Source: Clostridium sp. 1001275B_160808_H3
GTDB taxonomy: Bacteria > Bacillota > Clostridia > Clostridiales > Clostridiaceae
Reading direction: 5' to 3'
Length of the DNA stretch: 64,000 nt
Assembly: GCF_015550425.1 (NCBI RefSeq)
Contig: NZ_JADNAT010000013.1
Location: forward strand, 45,872-109,871
Positions 8,099 through 16,724 of this stretch are shown one piece after another (position 1 is the stretch's first letter; each line of letters begins with the position of its first letter). The position numbers and the translations under genes are program-made. Under the pieces are notes generated by a model, which saw nothing but the letters and a program-made list of their open reading frames with translations, had not been told where the DNA came from and ran no database searches.

Positions 8099-8512
8099 AT
8101 GAAGAATACTGCAAAGAGAATAAAGAAATATAAAGAATTAAAAGCAGATATAGTTGATATAGATATAAAGCTACAAGAGTTAGAAGAGGATATGCTAGGA
8201 ATAACAGGAGCAGGATTAGAAGAAAGAACAGGAAAGACATATAAGATAACTTCTAGTGTAGAAACACAATCAGAGAAACACTTAGATAAAAAGGATAAGT
8301 TGTTAAGATTAAAAGCTAGTAAGGAAAGAGAAATAGCAAGAATAGATAATGCTTTAACTATATTAAAAGAAGAGGAAAGAGATATAGTAGAAACTGCATT
8401 GATAGAGCAAAAGAAATATGGATTATTAGAGATTAAATATAATAGGACATACTCCAGGATAAAACAGATTGAAGGAGAAGCAATAAAGAAGATGGAGAAG
8501 TATCTAGCATAG
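8099..8512 (+). CDS. ArpU/RinA-like late transcription regulator
   Basis: A 137-residue protein with an N-terminal coiled coil and a C-terminal sigma-like HTH (EERDIVETALIEQKKYGLLEIKYNRTYS), the layout of ArpU and sigma-70 region-4-like phage regulators. Its place at the end of the early genes and directly before the packaging module fits a role in switching on late transcription. The ATG follows GGAGGG. Just upstream is a 10-bp inverted pair (GAGTGGATC/TATGGTCCACTC, around 8058-8083) that could be a terminator or operator. Confidence 0.78.
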   Translation: MKNTAKRIKKYKELKADIVDIDIKLQELEEDMLGITGAGLEERTGKTYKITSSVETQSEKHLDKKDKLLRLKASKEREIARIDNALTILKEEERDIVETALIEQKKYGLLEIKYNRTYSRIKQIEGEAIKKMEKYLA

Positions 8513-8875
8513 AGAGAATTTAGAGAACATAAAAGAAAATTATAGAAAAACTATATAATTGCTATAAGTAATCTAAAATTAAAGGTGTTATTATAGTATT
8601 ATAGAAATTGTGAATGGCAATTTAAATCCATTCTGGGGCTTGCGGTTGCAGGTGGGTTAAGTTGATTACCTTCGAGATTATGGAATTAACTTAATTGATA
8701 GGTGCTGAGTGTGATAACCGTTGGTGATCCAAATACACTAAAATCTCTCTCATAAATTCTCAATACCCTTTTATAGTAAAGCACTTGTTATAGTTGTAAA
8801 ACAACTATTTAACAGGTGCTTTTTTGAAGGAATTTATAATTATATGTAGAATTGTAAAATAAAGGGGGTGAGGGT
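8513..8875 (+). ncRNA. structured non-coding stretch: candidate phage RNA and/or cos region
   Basis: No gene fits between the late regulator and 8876. Several consecutive self-complementary elements are visible: GAATGG/CCATTC (8612-8633), an 11-pair stem TTAAGTTGATT/AATTAACTTAA (about 8657-8693, one G-U), and GTGT..ACAC with an inner GAT/ATC (8710-8738). The stretch is richer in G+C than its surroundings and ends in a strong terminator at 8778-8825. This could be a small phage RNA. Because an HNH-terminase module follows, a cos site in this region is also possible. Confidence 0.4.
8778..8825 (+). terminator. intrinsic terminator before the packaging module
   Basis: A long hairpin with arms AAAGCACTTGTT and AACAGGTGCTTT plus an inner TAGTTG/CAACTA stem, closed by a short A-rich loop and followed by TTTTTT. 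Confidence 0.8.
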
Positions 8876-9028
8876 ATGTTAAATAAAGAAATTGATAACG
8901 TTGTATCAAAAGCTAGGGTATTAATGGACGAAGATATAACATTAGAAGAATATATAAATAAAATAGTAGAAGAAAAAATAAAAGAAAATAACAAGAAAAT
9001 ATCAAAAAAGATAAAAGAAATAGAATAG
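8876..9028 (+). CDS. small hypothetical phage protein (50 aa)
   Basis: ATG 8876 follows GGGGGTGAGGG. The product starts MLNKEIDNVVSKARVLMDED and ends in a run of Lys/Glu helices. It stands alone between two terminators. No family is recognised. Confidence 0.6.
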   Translation: MLNKEIDNVVSKARVLMDEDITLEEYINKIVEEKIKENNKKISKKIKEIE

Positions 9029-9032
9029 GTTT

Positions 9033-9062
9033 AAGAACTCTAGAAATAGGGTTCTTTTTATT
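9033..9062 (+). terminator. intrinsic terminator
   Basis: Eight-pair stem AAGAACTC/GGGTTCTT with loop TAGAAATA, followed by a T-rich run. Confidence 0.75.
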
Positions 9063-9084
9063 TTATATAAAAGGAGAGGATATT

Positions 9085-9459
9085 ATGATATTTAGATTAA
9101 AGTCTAAGTGTAAAAGTGAAGATATAAGAGAAATAGAGGAGAAATTATCAAAAAAATTTAGAGAGAAAGTTATTCTTATACCCAATGGATTAGAATTAGT
9201 AAGTAATATTTATGAGATTAAAGAAGAGGATATAAGAATAACTGATGTTAGACTTCAGACAGATTTAATAAGTTGTGAAGGTGGAATAGTAGAACATATT
9301 TTAGTAGGTACTAAAGTTAGCTTTGAATATAAAGATATAAGTGCAAATCTATTTATAAAGGGGAATATATTCTTAAGCATTAAGGAAATGAAAAGAGAAA
9401 TAATTAATAGATTCTCTATAAAGGAAAGCAATGTTAAAGAAGATATGCAGATGTGGTAA
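9085..9459 (+). CDS. hypothetical phage protein
   Basis: A 124-residue protein with a ferredoxin-like alternation of short strands and helices (starting MIFRLKSKCKSEDIREIEE). No family is recognised. It has an AAAGGAGAGG ribosome site and overlaps the HNH gene by 29 bases, so the two are co-expressed at the head of the packaging operon. Confidence 0.65.
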   Translation: MIFRLKSKCKSEDIREIEEKLSKKFREKVILIPNGLELVSNIYEIKEEDIRITDVRLQTDLISCEGGIVEHILVGTKVSFEYKDISANLFIKGNIFLSIKEMKREIINRFSIKESNVKEDMQMW

Positions 9460-9802
9460 AGTAATACCTTATAGTATTAAGTTATGTGATGGATGTAAAA
9501 GCAAAGTAGAGTTAGAAAGAAAACAGAATATTAAATACTATAAGCAAACTACTTATGAAAGAGATAGTAAATATAATAAGTTCTACAAGAGTAAGGAATG
9601 GAACACAGTAAGACAATTAGCAATAGTAAGAGATCATGCATTATGTAAAGATTGCTTAGATAACAATGTCATAACACCATACAATACAGTACACCACATA
9701 GTACCAATTAAAGAAGATTGGTCAAGAAGATTAGATATAAACAACCTAGTATGCTTGTGTGAGAGTTGCCACCAGAAGAGACATAATAGCATGAAAGGGT
9801 AG
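9431..9802 (+). CDS. HNH endonuclease of the packaging module
   Basis: An N-terminal zinc ribbon (CRCGKVIPYSIKLCDGCK) precedes the HNH core: YKSKEWNTVRQLAIVRDH, CKDCL, VHHIVPIKEDW and CESCHQKRHN. HNH proteins next to terminase genes stimulate specific cleavage of cos ends in HK97-like phages. The 123-residue length and position directly before the terminase genes fit that role. The ATG follows AAGGAAAGC inside the end of the previous gene. Confidence 0.9.
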   Translation: MLKKICRCGKVIPYSIKLCDGCKSKVELERKQNIKYYKQTTYERDSKYNKFYKSKEWNTVRQLAIVRDHALCKDCLDNNVITPYNTVHHIVPIKEDWSRRLDINNLVCLCESCHQKRHNSMKG

Positions 9803-9898
9803 GGGGTATCAAGAAAGTATTGAACATTCACTTGGAGAGTGCGTGTAGAGATTCAGTTTCACAAAATTCCCTAAATGAAAAAATAAGGAGGCGAGGAA

Positions 9899-10363
9899 GT
9901 GGTAAGACCTAGTAAAAGCGTTAAAGTAATGAATAAAAATTTAACTAAAGAAGAAAAAGAGTTAAGATTAGAAACAGAAGAAAAACTCAAAGGTGGAGCA
10001 GATAACATTTCCCCACCAACACATTTAAATGCTAGTCAAAAGAAAATATTTTATTATATTATAGAACAATTAAAAGAAAGTGGGATACTTGGTAATTTAG
10101 ATACTTATATATTATCTCAAGCAGCAATATCAATAGATAGGCTTCAAAAAATAGAGAAGATGATAAATAAGGATATAAATCGAATATATGATAAAGATTT
10201 ATTGAAAGCTAAATCTGAATATACTAAAGACTTCTTTAGGTGTTGTAATGAATTATCATTAAGTCCACAGAGCAGAGCAAAATTAGGTAATATCAATCTA
10301 CAAGCAGAACAAGAGAGACAAGATCCTTTACTACAAGTTTTAGCAGGTGGTAGAAATGGATAA
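9899..10363 (+). CDS. terS: terminase small subunit (P27 family)
   Basis: The protein (154 residues, GTG start after GGAGGCGAGG) has the P27-type pattern: basic N-terminus, PPTHLNASQKKIFYYIIEQLKESGI, then a helical middle and a C-terminus ending RQDPLLQVLAGGRNG. It recognises phage DNA and presents it to the large subunit. It overlaps the large-subunit gene by 8 bases and follows the HNH gene, the usual order in cos-type siphoviruses. A 96-base gap before it has no gene. Confidence 0.9.
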   Translation: MVRPSKSVKVMNKNLTKEEKELRLETEEKLKGGADNISPPTHLNASQKKIFYYIIEQLKESGILGNLDTYILSQAAISIDRLQKIEKMINKDINRIYDKDLLKAKSEYTKDFFRCCNELSLSPQSRAKLGNINLQAEQERQDPLLQVLAGGRNG

Positions 10364-12059
10364 GAAAGACCTTAAAGGTTATCAATGGGCCAAGCAAGTT
10401 GTTGAAGGTAAGTTTATAGCTAATAAGTGGGTTAAGTTAGAATGTAAAAGATATGTAGATAGATTAGAAGGCAAGGTTAATTTACCTTGTTTTTTTGATT
10501 TTAATGAAGCTGAAACAATATATAAATTATTAAGTCTTATAAATTATGCTACTGGATTTTATGCCAATAAGCCTATTTTAGATTATGCAGCAGGATTTCA
10601 AATGATGATTTGGGAAAATATTTTCTGCTGGTATTATAAAGAGCTAGATGAAAATGGCTTTAGAAAAAGAATGATTGAAGAGGTTTATCTTGAAATAGGA
10701 AGAAAAGCTACTAAATCATTTATGGCAGCAGTAACGGAAATTCTTATAATGTTAAGAAGTCCTAAATTTGCACAACATGCAACTGCGGGAAAAACAAGAG
10801 ATATATCAGCTTTAGTTAGAGATGCAATAGTAGAAATTATAAAAGCTAGTCCGTTGATTGCAAAGCACTTCAAAATCACTAGAGATAAAATTGAATGTAA
10901 ATTAAATGAATGTACTACAAAGCATTTAAGCGGAGAAGCAAATAACATAAATGGTTTATTACTTAGTAGCTTTATAGTAGATGAAGTTGCTAACCAAGAA
11001 GATGGAACTATAATAGGAGCCTTAAAACTATCTCAAATGTCAACTAAGGATAGATTGAGTATTTATATATCAACTCAATATGACTTAGAATTTAATGCGT
11101 TTAATGATTTATTAGAATATCATAAGAGCATTTTATTAGGTGTAGATGATGAAACAATAAATACATTTGGATTACTTTTTGAACTTGATGAAGGTGATGA
11201 TTTTAATGATGAATTAAATTGGTGGAAGGCCAATCCATTACAAATGAGTTTAGAAAATGGAAGAAACTTCTTAAGGCAAGAATATAAAAAAGGTTTAAAA
11301 ATACCAAGTGCTATGAAAGAGTTTAGAATTAAGATTCTAAATGAAAGACTTAATGGAGTTTTAGAAAATGGATATGTTGATTTTGAAAAATGGAAGAAAG
11401 GCTCACTTAATAATATAGATTTTGAAGGAAAAGAAGTCATAGTTGGAGTGGATTTATCATTAACTACTGACTTAACTGCAGTATCTATAATGTATAAAGA
11501 AGATGATAAATATTATCTAACTTCACATGGATTTTTACCAGAAGATACACTCCCAGAAAGAAGAGAAAAGATAGATTATAGAAGTTATCAAGAAAAAGGA
11601 TACTGCACTATAACTCCTGGTGCAATAGTTAATTATACAATAGTTGAAGAACATATAAGGAACATAGAAACTAAGTATAATTGTAAAATCAAATGTATTG
11701 TATCAGATCCATTCAATGCTATGCAGATGATGGAAAGTCTAGCTAGGGATTATGAAGTTATATTATTAAAGCAAACATATAGCAATTTATCACCAGCTAT
11801 AAAGCAATTTAGAGATGATATTTATTTAGAAAAAGTATTTTATGAAAATAATAAACTATTAGATTGGTGCATGAGTAATACTACAACTGTAAAAGGTAGA
11901 ACAACAGATGATATATTGCTAGCAAAAGAAAATAAGAATAAAACAAGGATAGATTTAGTTGTAGCAAGTATTTTCTGTTATACACAACTATATTTACAAG
12001 GTAACTCAATAAATATTAATGAAGTTACAGAGGATTTCTTAAAAATGATGGGATGGTAA
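10356..12059 (+). CDS. terL: terminase large subunit
   Basis: The packaging ATPase and nuclease. A divergent Walker A (EIGRKATKS, near residue 107) and Walker B (SFIVDEVAN) are followed by the C-terminal RNase H-like nuclease with VIVGVDLSLTTDL, CIVSDPFNA and DDILLAKENK carrying the metal-binding acids. Length (567) is usual for the Terminase_1/YmfN group. I choose ATG 10356, which has AGGTGG correctly upstream, rather than the GTG at 10347 that overlaps it. The product pumps DNA into the prohead with terS and HNH. Confidence 0.95.
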   Translation: MDKKDLKGYQWAKQVVEGKFIANKWVKLECKRYVDRLEGKVNLPCFFDFNEAETIYKLLSLINYATGFYANKPILDYAAGFQMMIWENIFCWYYKELDENGFRKRMIEEVYLEIGRKATKSFMAAVTEILIMLRSPKFAQHATAGKTRDISALVRDAIVEIIKASPLIAKHFKITRDKIECKLNECTTKHLSGEANNINGLLLSSFIVDEVANQEDGTIIGALKLSQMSTKDRLSIYISTQYDLEFNAFNDLLEYHKSILLGVDDETINTFGLLFELDEGDDFNDELNWWKANPLQMSLENGRNFLRQEYKKGLKIPSAMKEFRIKILNERLNGVLENGYVDFEKWKKGSLNNIDFEGKEVIVGVDLSLTTDLTAVSIMYKEDDKYYLTSHGFLPEDTLPERREKIDYRSYQEKGYCTITPGAIVNYTIVEEHIRNIETKYNCKIKCIVSDPFNAMQMMESLARDYEVILLKQTYSNLSPAIKQFRDDIYLEKVFYENNKLLDWCMSNTTTVKGRTTDDILLAKENKNKTRIDLVVASIFCYTQLYLQGNSININEVTEDFLKMMGW

Positions 12060-12071
12060 GGAGGTGAGAAA

Positions 12072-13334
12072 TTGAATGTATTTAGTAGAATTGCAAAAGG
12101 GATAAAAAATGCTATTATTCCTGTAACATCAGTAGATATGCAGAGTCAAGAGTTGTTAGATTGGCTTGGGATAAGTTCAACTCCTAAGAAGTTGGTAAGT
12201 GAAGTTACTTATTTCACTTGTTTAAAAATGTTATCAGAAACATTAGGAAAAATGCCTTTGAAGTTTCGTCAAGATACGGATAAGGGAGTACAAAGGGTTA
12301 AGTCTAATAAGGTTCATAAGCTTTTAAGGACAAGACCTAATGCATTAATGACACCTTCTATATTTTGGGCAACTGTAGAGCAAAATAGAAATCACTATGG
12401 AAATGCTTATGTATGGATAAGAAGAAAATTTAAAAGAAATAAGTATGGTGGAGTTGAAGAAATACAAGATTTATGGATTATGCCATCCGAAAATGTCCAA
12501 GTCCTTATAGATGACCAAGGTTATTTTGGTGCAAAGGGGCGAATGTGGTACTTATATACTGATAAGTATTCAAAAGAGCAATATGTATTTAATAGTGATG
12601 AAGTAATGCACTTTAAAACATCATATAGTTTTGACGGAATTTTAGGTGTTCCAGTAAGAGAAATTTTAAAAAGCACAGTTGAAGGTGGTTTAGAAAGCCA
12701 AAACTTTATGAATAACCTTTATAAAAGTGGACTTACTGCAAAAGCTGTACTTGAATATACTGGGGATTTAGACCCAACTGCTAAAGAAAGACTTATAAAA
12801 GGTTTTGAAGATTTTGCGAATGGTTCTAAAAATTCTGGAAAGATTATTCCAGTTCCATTAGGAATGAAATTAGTTCCTTTAGATATTAAACTTACAGATA
12901 GTCAATTCTTTGAATTAAAGAAGTTTAATGCTCTTCAAATAGCAGGAGCTTTTGGGATAAAGCCTAACCAATTAAATGACTATGATAAGAGTTCTTATTC
13001 TAATTCAGAAATGCAACAACTAAGCTTTTATGTAGATACAGTATTATTTATATTAAAGCAATATGAAGAAGAACTTAATTATAAGTTATTAAGTAAAGAT
13101 GAAATAGAACAAGGATATCATTTTAAATTTAATGAAAAGGTAATTTTAAGAACAGATGCTAAAACACAGATGGAAGTACTTTCTAAGGGTGTTAATAATG
13201 GATTAATCATGCCGGATGAAGGAAGAGAGGAATTAGGATATCCAGCAGCTGAAGGTGGAGATAAATTATTTATGAATGGAAATTACATTCCTATAACAGA
13301 TGTAGGTAAGCAATACAAGAAAGGGGGTGAATGA
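12072..13334 (+). CDS. phage portal protein (HK97 family)
   Basis: A 420-residue portal protein with characteristic blocks VTYFTCLKMLSETLGKMPLK, LLRTRPNALMTPSIFW, HYGNAYVWIRR, and FGIKPNQLNDYDKSSYSN. It forms the dodecameric ring at the unique capsid vertex through which DNA enters. The start is TTG behind GGAGGTGAG. It lies between terL and the protease gene, as in HK97-like phages. Confidence 0.95.
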   Translation: MNVFSRIAKGIKNAIIPVTSVDMQSQELLDWLGISSTPKKLVSEVTYFTCLKMLSETLGKMPLKFRQDTDKGVQRVKSNKVHKLLRTRPNALMTPSIFWATVEQNRNHYGNAYVWIRRKFKRNKYGGVEEIQDLWIMPSENVQVLIDDQGYFGAKGRMWYLYTDKYSKEQYVFNSDEVMHFKTSYSFDGILGVPVREILKSTVEGGLESQNFMNNLYKSGLTAKAVLEYTGDLDPTAKERLIKGFEDFANGSKNSGKIIPVPLGMKLVPLDIKLTDSQFFELKKFNALQIAGAFGIKPNQLNDYDKSSYSNSEMQQLSFYVDTVLFILKQYEEELNYKLLSKDEIEQGYHFKFNEKVILRTDAKTQMEVLSKGVNNGLIMPDEGREELGYPAAEGGDKLFMNGNYIPITDVGKQYKKGGE

Positions 13335-13337
13335 TAG

Positions 13338-14054
13338 ATGGATAAGAAATACTGGGAATTTAAAAATCAATCATCAACAGAAGCTGATTTATATTTATAT
13401 ATTGAAGTAGCTAGTTGGGGGGCCGGATATGCAGCACATTCAGCACAAAGTTTTAAACAAGAATTAGATGATCTAGGAGAAATAAGTACTCTAAATATAT
13501 ATATTAATAGTCCTGGTGGAGATGTATTTGAAGGTAACACTATAATGAATATGTTAAAACGTAAGAAGTGTACAAAGAATGTATATATAGATGGATTAGC
13601 AGCAAGTATAGCAAGTGTTATTGCTATGGCTGGAGATAAAATAATAATGCCTAGTAATGCAATGATGATGATTCATAATGCATGGACATATGCAGCAGGG
13701 AACTCTAATGAATTAAGAAAACTTGCTGACGATTTAGATAAGGTTAATGCAAGTATAAGGCAAACTTATCTAGATAAAGCAGGAGAAAAGTTAGATGAAG
13801 AAACATTAATTACATTAATGGACAATGAAACATGGTTAACAGCTCAAGAATGTTATTATTATGGATTGTGTGATATAGTTGGTGAAGATACCAACATAGC
13901 AGCTAAATTTGATTTAAATATATTAAATAAGTATAGAAATATACCTGTTAATTATGTATTAAGTCAAGCAGAAAATAAAAATAATAATCATGAAGAAATA
14001 AATAATTTAGAAAATGAAAAGAAAGCAATTTTAGAAGAGTTAGAGTTAATCTAA
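13338..14054 (+). CDS. head maturation protease (ClpP-like)
   Basis: The ClpP/crotonase-like serine protease that cleaves the capsid scaffold domain. The nucleophile lies in DGLAASIASVIAMAGD (near residue 90) and the catalytic His in MMMIHNAWTYAAG (near residue 115). An oxyanion-type NSPGGDVFEG block precedes them. The length of 238 residues is usual. It begins four bases after the portal gene and is followed by the capsid gene. Confidence 0.94.
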   Translation: MDKKYWEFKNQSSTEADLYLYIEVASWGAGYAAHSAQSFKQELDDLGEISTLNIYINSPGGDVFEGNTIMNMLKRKKCTKNVYIDGLAASIASVIAMAGDKIIMPSNAMMMIHNAWTYAAGNSNELRKLADDLDKVNASIRQTYLDKAGEKLDEETLITLMDNETWLTAQECYYYGLCDIVGEDTNIAAKFDLNILNKYRNIPVNYVLSQAENKNNNHEEINNLENEKKAILEELELI

Positions 14055-14092
14055 GTCTTTTTTTATTGCTTAAATAAGAAAGGTGGATATTA

Positions 14093-15235
14093 ATGAATAA
14101 AGAATTAAGAGAATTATTAGACAAAATTAACGCTAAAAAGACAGAAGTAAAAAATTTAGTAAATGAAAATAAAGTTGATGAAGCAAAGGCTGCTAAAGAA
14201 GATTTAGTAAATCTTCAAGCTAAGTTTGATGTTTTATATGACTTAGAAGATGAAGCAGAAGAAGAAATTAAAAATAAAATAGAAACTGGAGAAGTAAAAG
14301 AAGTTACTAATAAATCTAATGATATAGTAAAACAATTTGCTGATGCAGCAAGACAAGGTTTCAAAGTTCAAAATAGCATGTCAAGTGGTTCTGATACTGA
14401 TGGAGGTTATGTAGTACCTCAAGATATACAAACAAAGATAAATAAGTATAAGGAAGCGAAGAAATCATTAAAGGATCTAGTAGATGTAGAAAAAGTAACA
14501 GTACAAAAAGGGCAAAGAACATTTAAGAAGAGAGCTCAACAAACTGGGTTTACTAAAGTTGGAGAAGGTGGGAAAATAGGAGCTAAGAATACACCACAAT
14601 TTGAAAGACTTAGCTTTGAAATTGAAAAGTATGCTGGATATTTTCCTGTTACTAATGAACTATTAAAAGATTCTGACCAATCAATAGTTAATACTTTAGT
14701 TGAGTGGATAGGTGATGAATCAAGAGTTACTAGCAATAAATTAATAGTAGCAGAAATTAACGCTAAGTTTGCACCAGTTGAACTAGCTGGATTAGATGAT
14801 ATTAAGAAAGCGTTAAATGTAACTTTAGGACAAGCATTTAAACCTACATCAAAAATAGTTACAAATGATGATGGACTACAATATTTAGATACATTAAAAG
14901 ATACTGATGGTAAATATTTATTACAACCTAATCCACAAGACCCAATGCAATTAAGATTATGTGCTGGAGCAACTACTATACCAGTAGAAGTATATCCTAA
15001 TACTGATATGCCTACAGTAGAAAATAAAATACCTTTTGTAATAGGGGATTTAAAAGAAGCTATTAAATTCTTTGATAGAGAATTAACTACTATTAAGCAA
15101 TCAGATGTTGCAGTAATAGGAGAATTAAATGCTTTTGAAGAGGACTTAACTTTATTCAGAGCTATAGAAAGAGAAGATGTAGTAGTAAAAGATAATAAAG
15201 CTCTTGTTAATGGATATATAACAGTTACTCCCTAA
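14093..15235 (+). CDS. major capsid protein (HK97 gp5 fold)
   Basis: Residues 1-100 form a charged coiled-coil scaffold (delta) domain, followed by NSMSSGSDTDGGYVVPQDIQ at the expected protease processing site and the HK97-fold core (FKKRAQQTGFTKVGEGGK, ATTIPVEVYPNTDMP). Length is 380 residues. The gene ends ACT CCC TAA with no termination context that protects the frame: a nested stem-loop starts 7 bases after the CCC, and the +1 frame continues open into a SAP/HeH-like domain to 15401. Some copies are therefore probably made with a C-terminal extension. Confidence 0.95.
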   Translation: MNKELRELLDKINAKKTEVKNLVNENKVDEAKAAKEDLVNLQAKFDVLYDLEDEAEEEIKNKIETGEVKEVTNKSNDIVKQFADAARQGFKVQNSMSSGSDTDGGYVVPQDIQTKINKYKEAKKSLKDLVDVEKVTVQKGQRTFKKRAQQTGFTKVGEGGKIGAKNTPQFERLSFEIEKYAGYFPVTNELLKDSDQSIVNTLVEWIGDESRVTSNKLIVAEINAKFAPVELAGLDDIKKALNVTLGQAFKPTSKIVTNDDGLQYLDTLKDTDGKYLLQPNPQDPMQLRLCAGATTIPVEVYPNTDMPTVENKIPFVIGDLKEAIKFFDRELTTIKQSDVAVIGELNAFEEDLTLFRAIEREDVVVKDNKALVNGYITVTP

Positions 15236-15245
15236 CATAGCTCCA

Positions 15246-15401
15246 ATGATGTTATCTTTAGATAATGAAGGAGCAGAAACAGATTATAATTCACTTACTG
15301 TAATTGAGTTAAAATCTATAGCTGAAAATAAAGGAATAAAGGTTACTTCAACTATGAAGAAAGCTGATATAATACAAGCTATTTTAGAGAGTGAGATTTA
15401 A
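15246..15401 (+). CDS. SAP/HeH-LEM or Rho-N-like domain, probably a +1 frameshift extension of the capsid
   Basis: The frame +1 to the capsid frame is open from the capsid stop to 15401 and encodes a small helix-extension-helix-like domain (SLTVIELKSIAENKGIKV, then MKKADIIQAIL), typical of capsid or head-decoration extensions. The first ATG pair (15246) has no ribosome site. The slippery CCC-TAA at 15230-15235 and the downstream nested hairpin make +1 frameshifting from the capsid gene the better explanation. A separate 51-residue protein made by re-initiation cannot be excluded. Confidence 0.62.
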   Translation: MMLSLDNEGAETDYNSLTVIELKSIAENKGIKVTSTMKKADIIQAILESEI

Positions 15402-15420
15402 TTTCTCATTCTCTTTTTTA
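15385..15420 (+). terminator. intrinsic terminator after the capsid genes
   Basis: Stem AGAGAGTGAGA/TTCTCATTCTCT with a short AT loop, followed by TTTTTT. It probably lowers transcription of the connector genes relative to the capsid. Confidence 0.75.
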
Positions 15421-15431
15421 TGAGGTGAATT

Positions 15432-15710
15432 ATGAATTTAGAAGAGTTAAAGCTATTTTTAAGAATTGATGATTATGAAGAAGATAATTTAGTTCAAGCA
15501 TTACAATTATCAGCAGAAGAATACTTAACTAATGCAGGAATAAATAAAGATTATTCTAAGGAACTGTATAAACTTGCTATAAAAATATTAGTATCTCATT
15601 GGTACGAAAATAGGTCAGTTGAAACTATAGGTAAGAATGTAAGCAAAATTGCTTTTGGATTAGAAACTATACTAATTCAATTAAAATATAGTCAAGGTGA
15701 TGTTATATGA
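15432..15710 (+). CDS. head-tail connector protein (gp6-like)
   Basis: A 92-residue all-helical protein starting MNLEELKLFLRIDDYEED, with the LVQALQLSAEEYLTNAGI and KLAIKILVSHWYENRS blocks seen in HK97 gp6-like adaptors. These form the ring below the portal that joins head to tail. It is followed with a 4-base overlap by the head closure gene. Confidence 0.9.
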   Translation: MNLEELKLFLRIDDYEEDNLVQALQLSAEEYLTNAGINKDYSKELYKLAIKILVSHWYENRSVETIGKNVSKIAFGLETILIQLKYSQGDVI

Positions 15711-16039
15711 ATATAGGGGGACTAAGACATAGGGTAGAATTTCAAAGGTTAGAAACTGTTTATGATGAAGAAGGATTCCCTATAGAGAATTATATTACTT
15801 TTCAAAAAGCTTGGGCAGATGTTAATGACCTTTATGGCAAGGAATATTGGAATAGTAAGCAAGTAATTTCAGAAAATATTACAGTTTTTCATACAAGGTA
15901 CTATAAAAATATAGATGTTAATTCTCTTATACTTTTCAATAATCAGAGATATGAAATAGTAGAGATAGATAATATAAAATATTTTAATAAAGAATTGAAA
16001 ATAAAAGCTAAATTACAGGTGATTAACGATGGGAATTGA
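15707..16039 (+). CDS. phage head closure (head-tail adaptor) protein
   Basis: A 110-residue beta-rich protein whose opening MNIGGLRHRVEFQRL and DEEGFPIENYITFQKAWADV blocks are diagnostic of the head-tail joining/adaptor family (SPP1 gp16-like). It stoppers the connector after packaging. It overlaps both neighbours. Confidence 0.92.
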   Translation: MNIGGLRHRVEFQRLETVYDEEGFPIENYITFQKAWADVNDLYGKEYWNSKQVISENITVFHTRYYKNIDVNSLILFNNQRYEIVEIDNIKYFNKELKIKAKLQVINDGN

Positions 16040-16376
16040 AATTAAAGGCTTTGATGATGTTTTTAAGGATTTAGATGATATGAATATCTCTGATAAAAAG
16101 AAAAGAACAGCATTAAGAGAAGGTGCAGAAATAGTAATACAATCTGTAATAGATAATTCTCCGGTTAGAAGTGGAAAGATGAAAAAAAGATGGAAAAGCA
16201 GTATAAAAAGATTTGATGGCAATCTAGGTTTTGAAGTTAAAGGAGATACAGTTCAAGATATAGAAAATGAGTTTGGTTCTAGTAAAAACAAAAAACATAT
16301 AGGGTTCTTTAGCAATGCAGTAGATAAAGCAACTGATAAAGCAGTAAATAGTATTTCTAAGGGGGTGCTTAAGTAG
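16029..16376 (+). CDS. HK97 gp10-like tail completion protein
   Basis: A 115-residue basic protein with IEIKGFDDVFKDLDDM at the start and SPVRSGKMKKRWKS in the middle, the pattern of the HK97-gp10 family. It takes part in closing the tail tube at the head-tail interface. It overlaps the preceding gene by 11 bases. Confidence 0.9.
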   Translation: MGIEIKGFDDVFKDLDDMNISDKKKRTALREGAEIVIQSVIDNSPVRSGKMKKRWKSSIKRFDGNLGFEVKGDTVQDIENEFGSSKNKKHIGFFSNAVDKATDKAVNSISKGVLK

Positions 16377-16721
16377 ATGGAAGAACTATTAAGAAAGATT
16401 TTATTTGATGAAAGAATAACAAGTTTAGTAGGGAATAAAATATATCTTTTAAAGGCTCCAGATAACACTATAGCACCTTATATTGAGTATGAGATATTGA
16501 ATGAAGAAGGTTCTTTATATGCTGAAAATGAGGAAATAGGAACTAATTATAGAGTACAAATAGATATATTTACTAAAGGAAGTTATACGGCAATAGTGAA
16601 AGCTATTAAAAATGTAATGAAAGAAAATGGATTCATGAAAGAGTTTGGAGGTTCTCTATATGAGGAAAGTTCCAAGCTCTTTCATTATATTTTGAGATTT
16701 AATTATGAAAGTGAGGAATAA
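16377..16721 (+). CDS. tail completion protein (DUF3168-like)
   Basis: A 114-residue protein directly after the gp10-like gene and before the tail tube gene. The blocks IAPYIEYEILNEEG and NYRVQIDIFTKG fit the DUF3168/gpU-like tail terminator group found at this position. The assignment rests on both sequence pattern and order. Confidence 0.82.
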   Translation: MEELLRKILFDERITSLVGNKIYLLKAPDNTIAPYIEYEILNEEGSLYAENEEIGTNYRVQIDIFTKGSYTAIVKAIKNVMKENGFMKEFGGSLYEESSKLFHYILRFNYESEE

Positions 16722-16724
16722 ATA

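Noticed and set aside
10685-10948. Leftward open frame inside the large terminase gene
   Set aside because: Shadow of a strongly conserved gene on the other strand.
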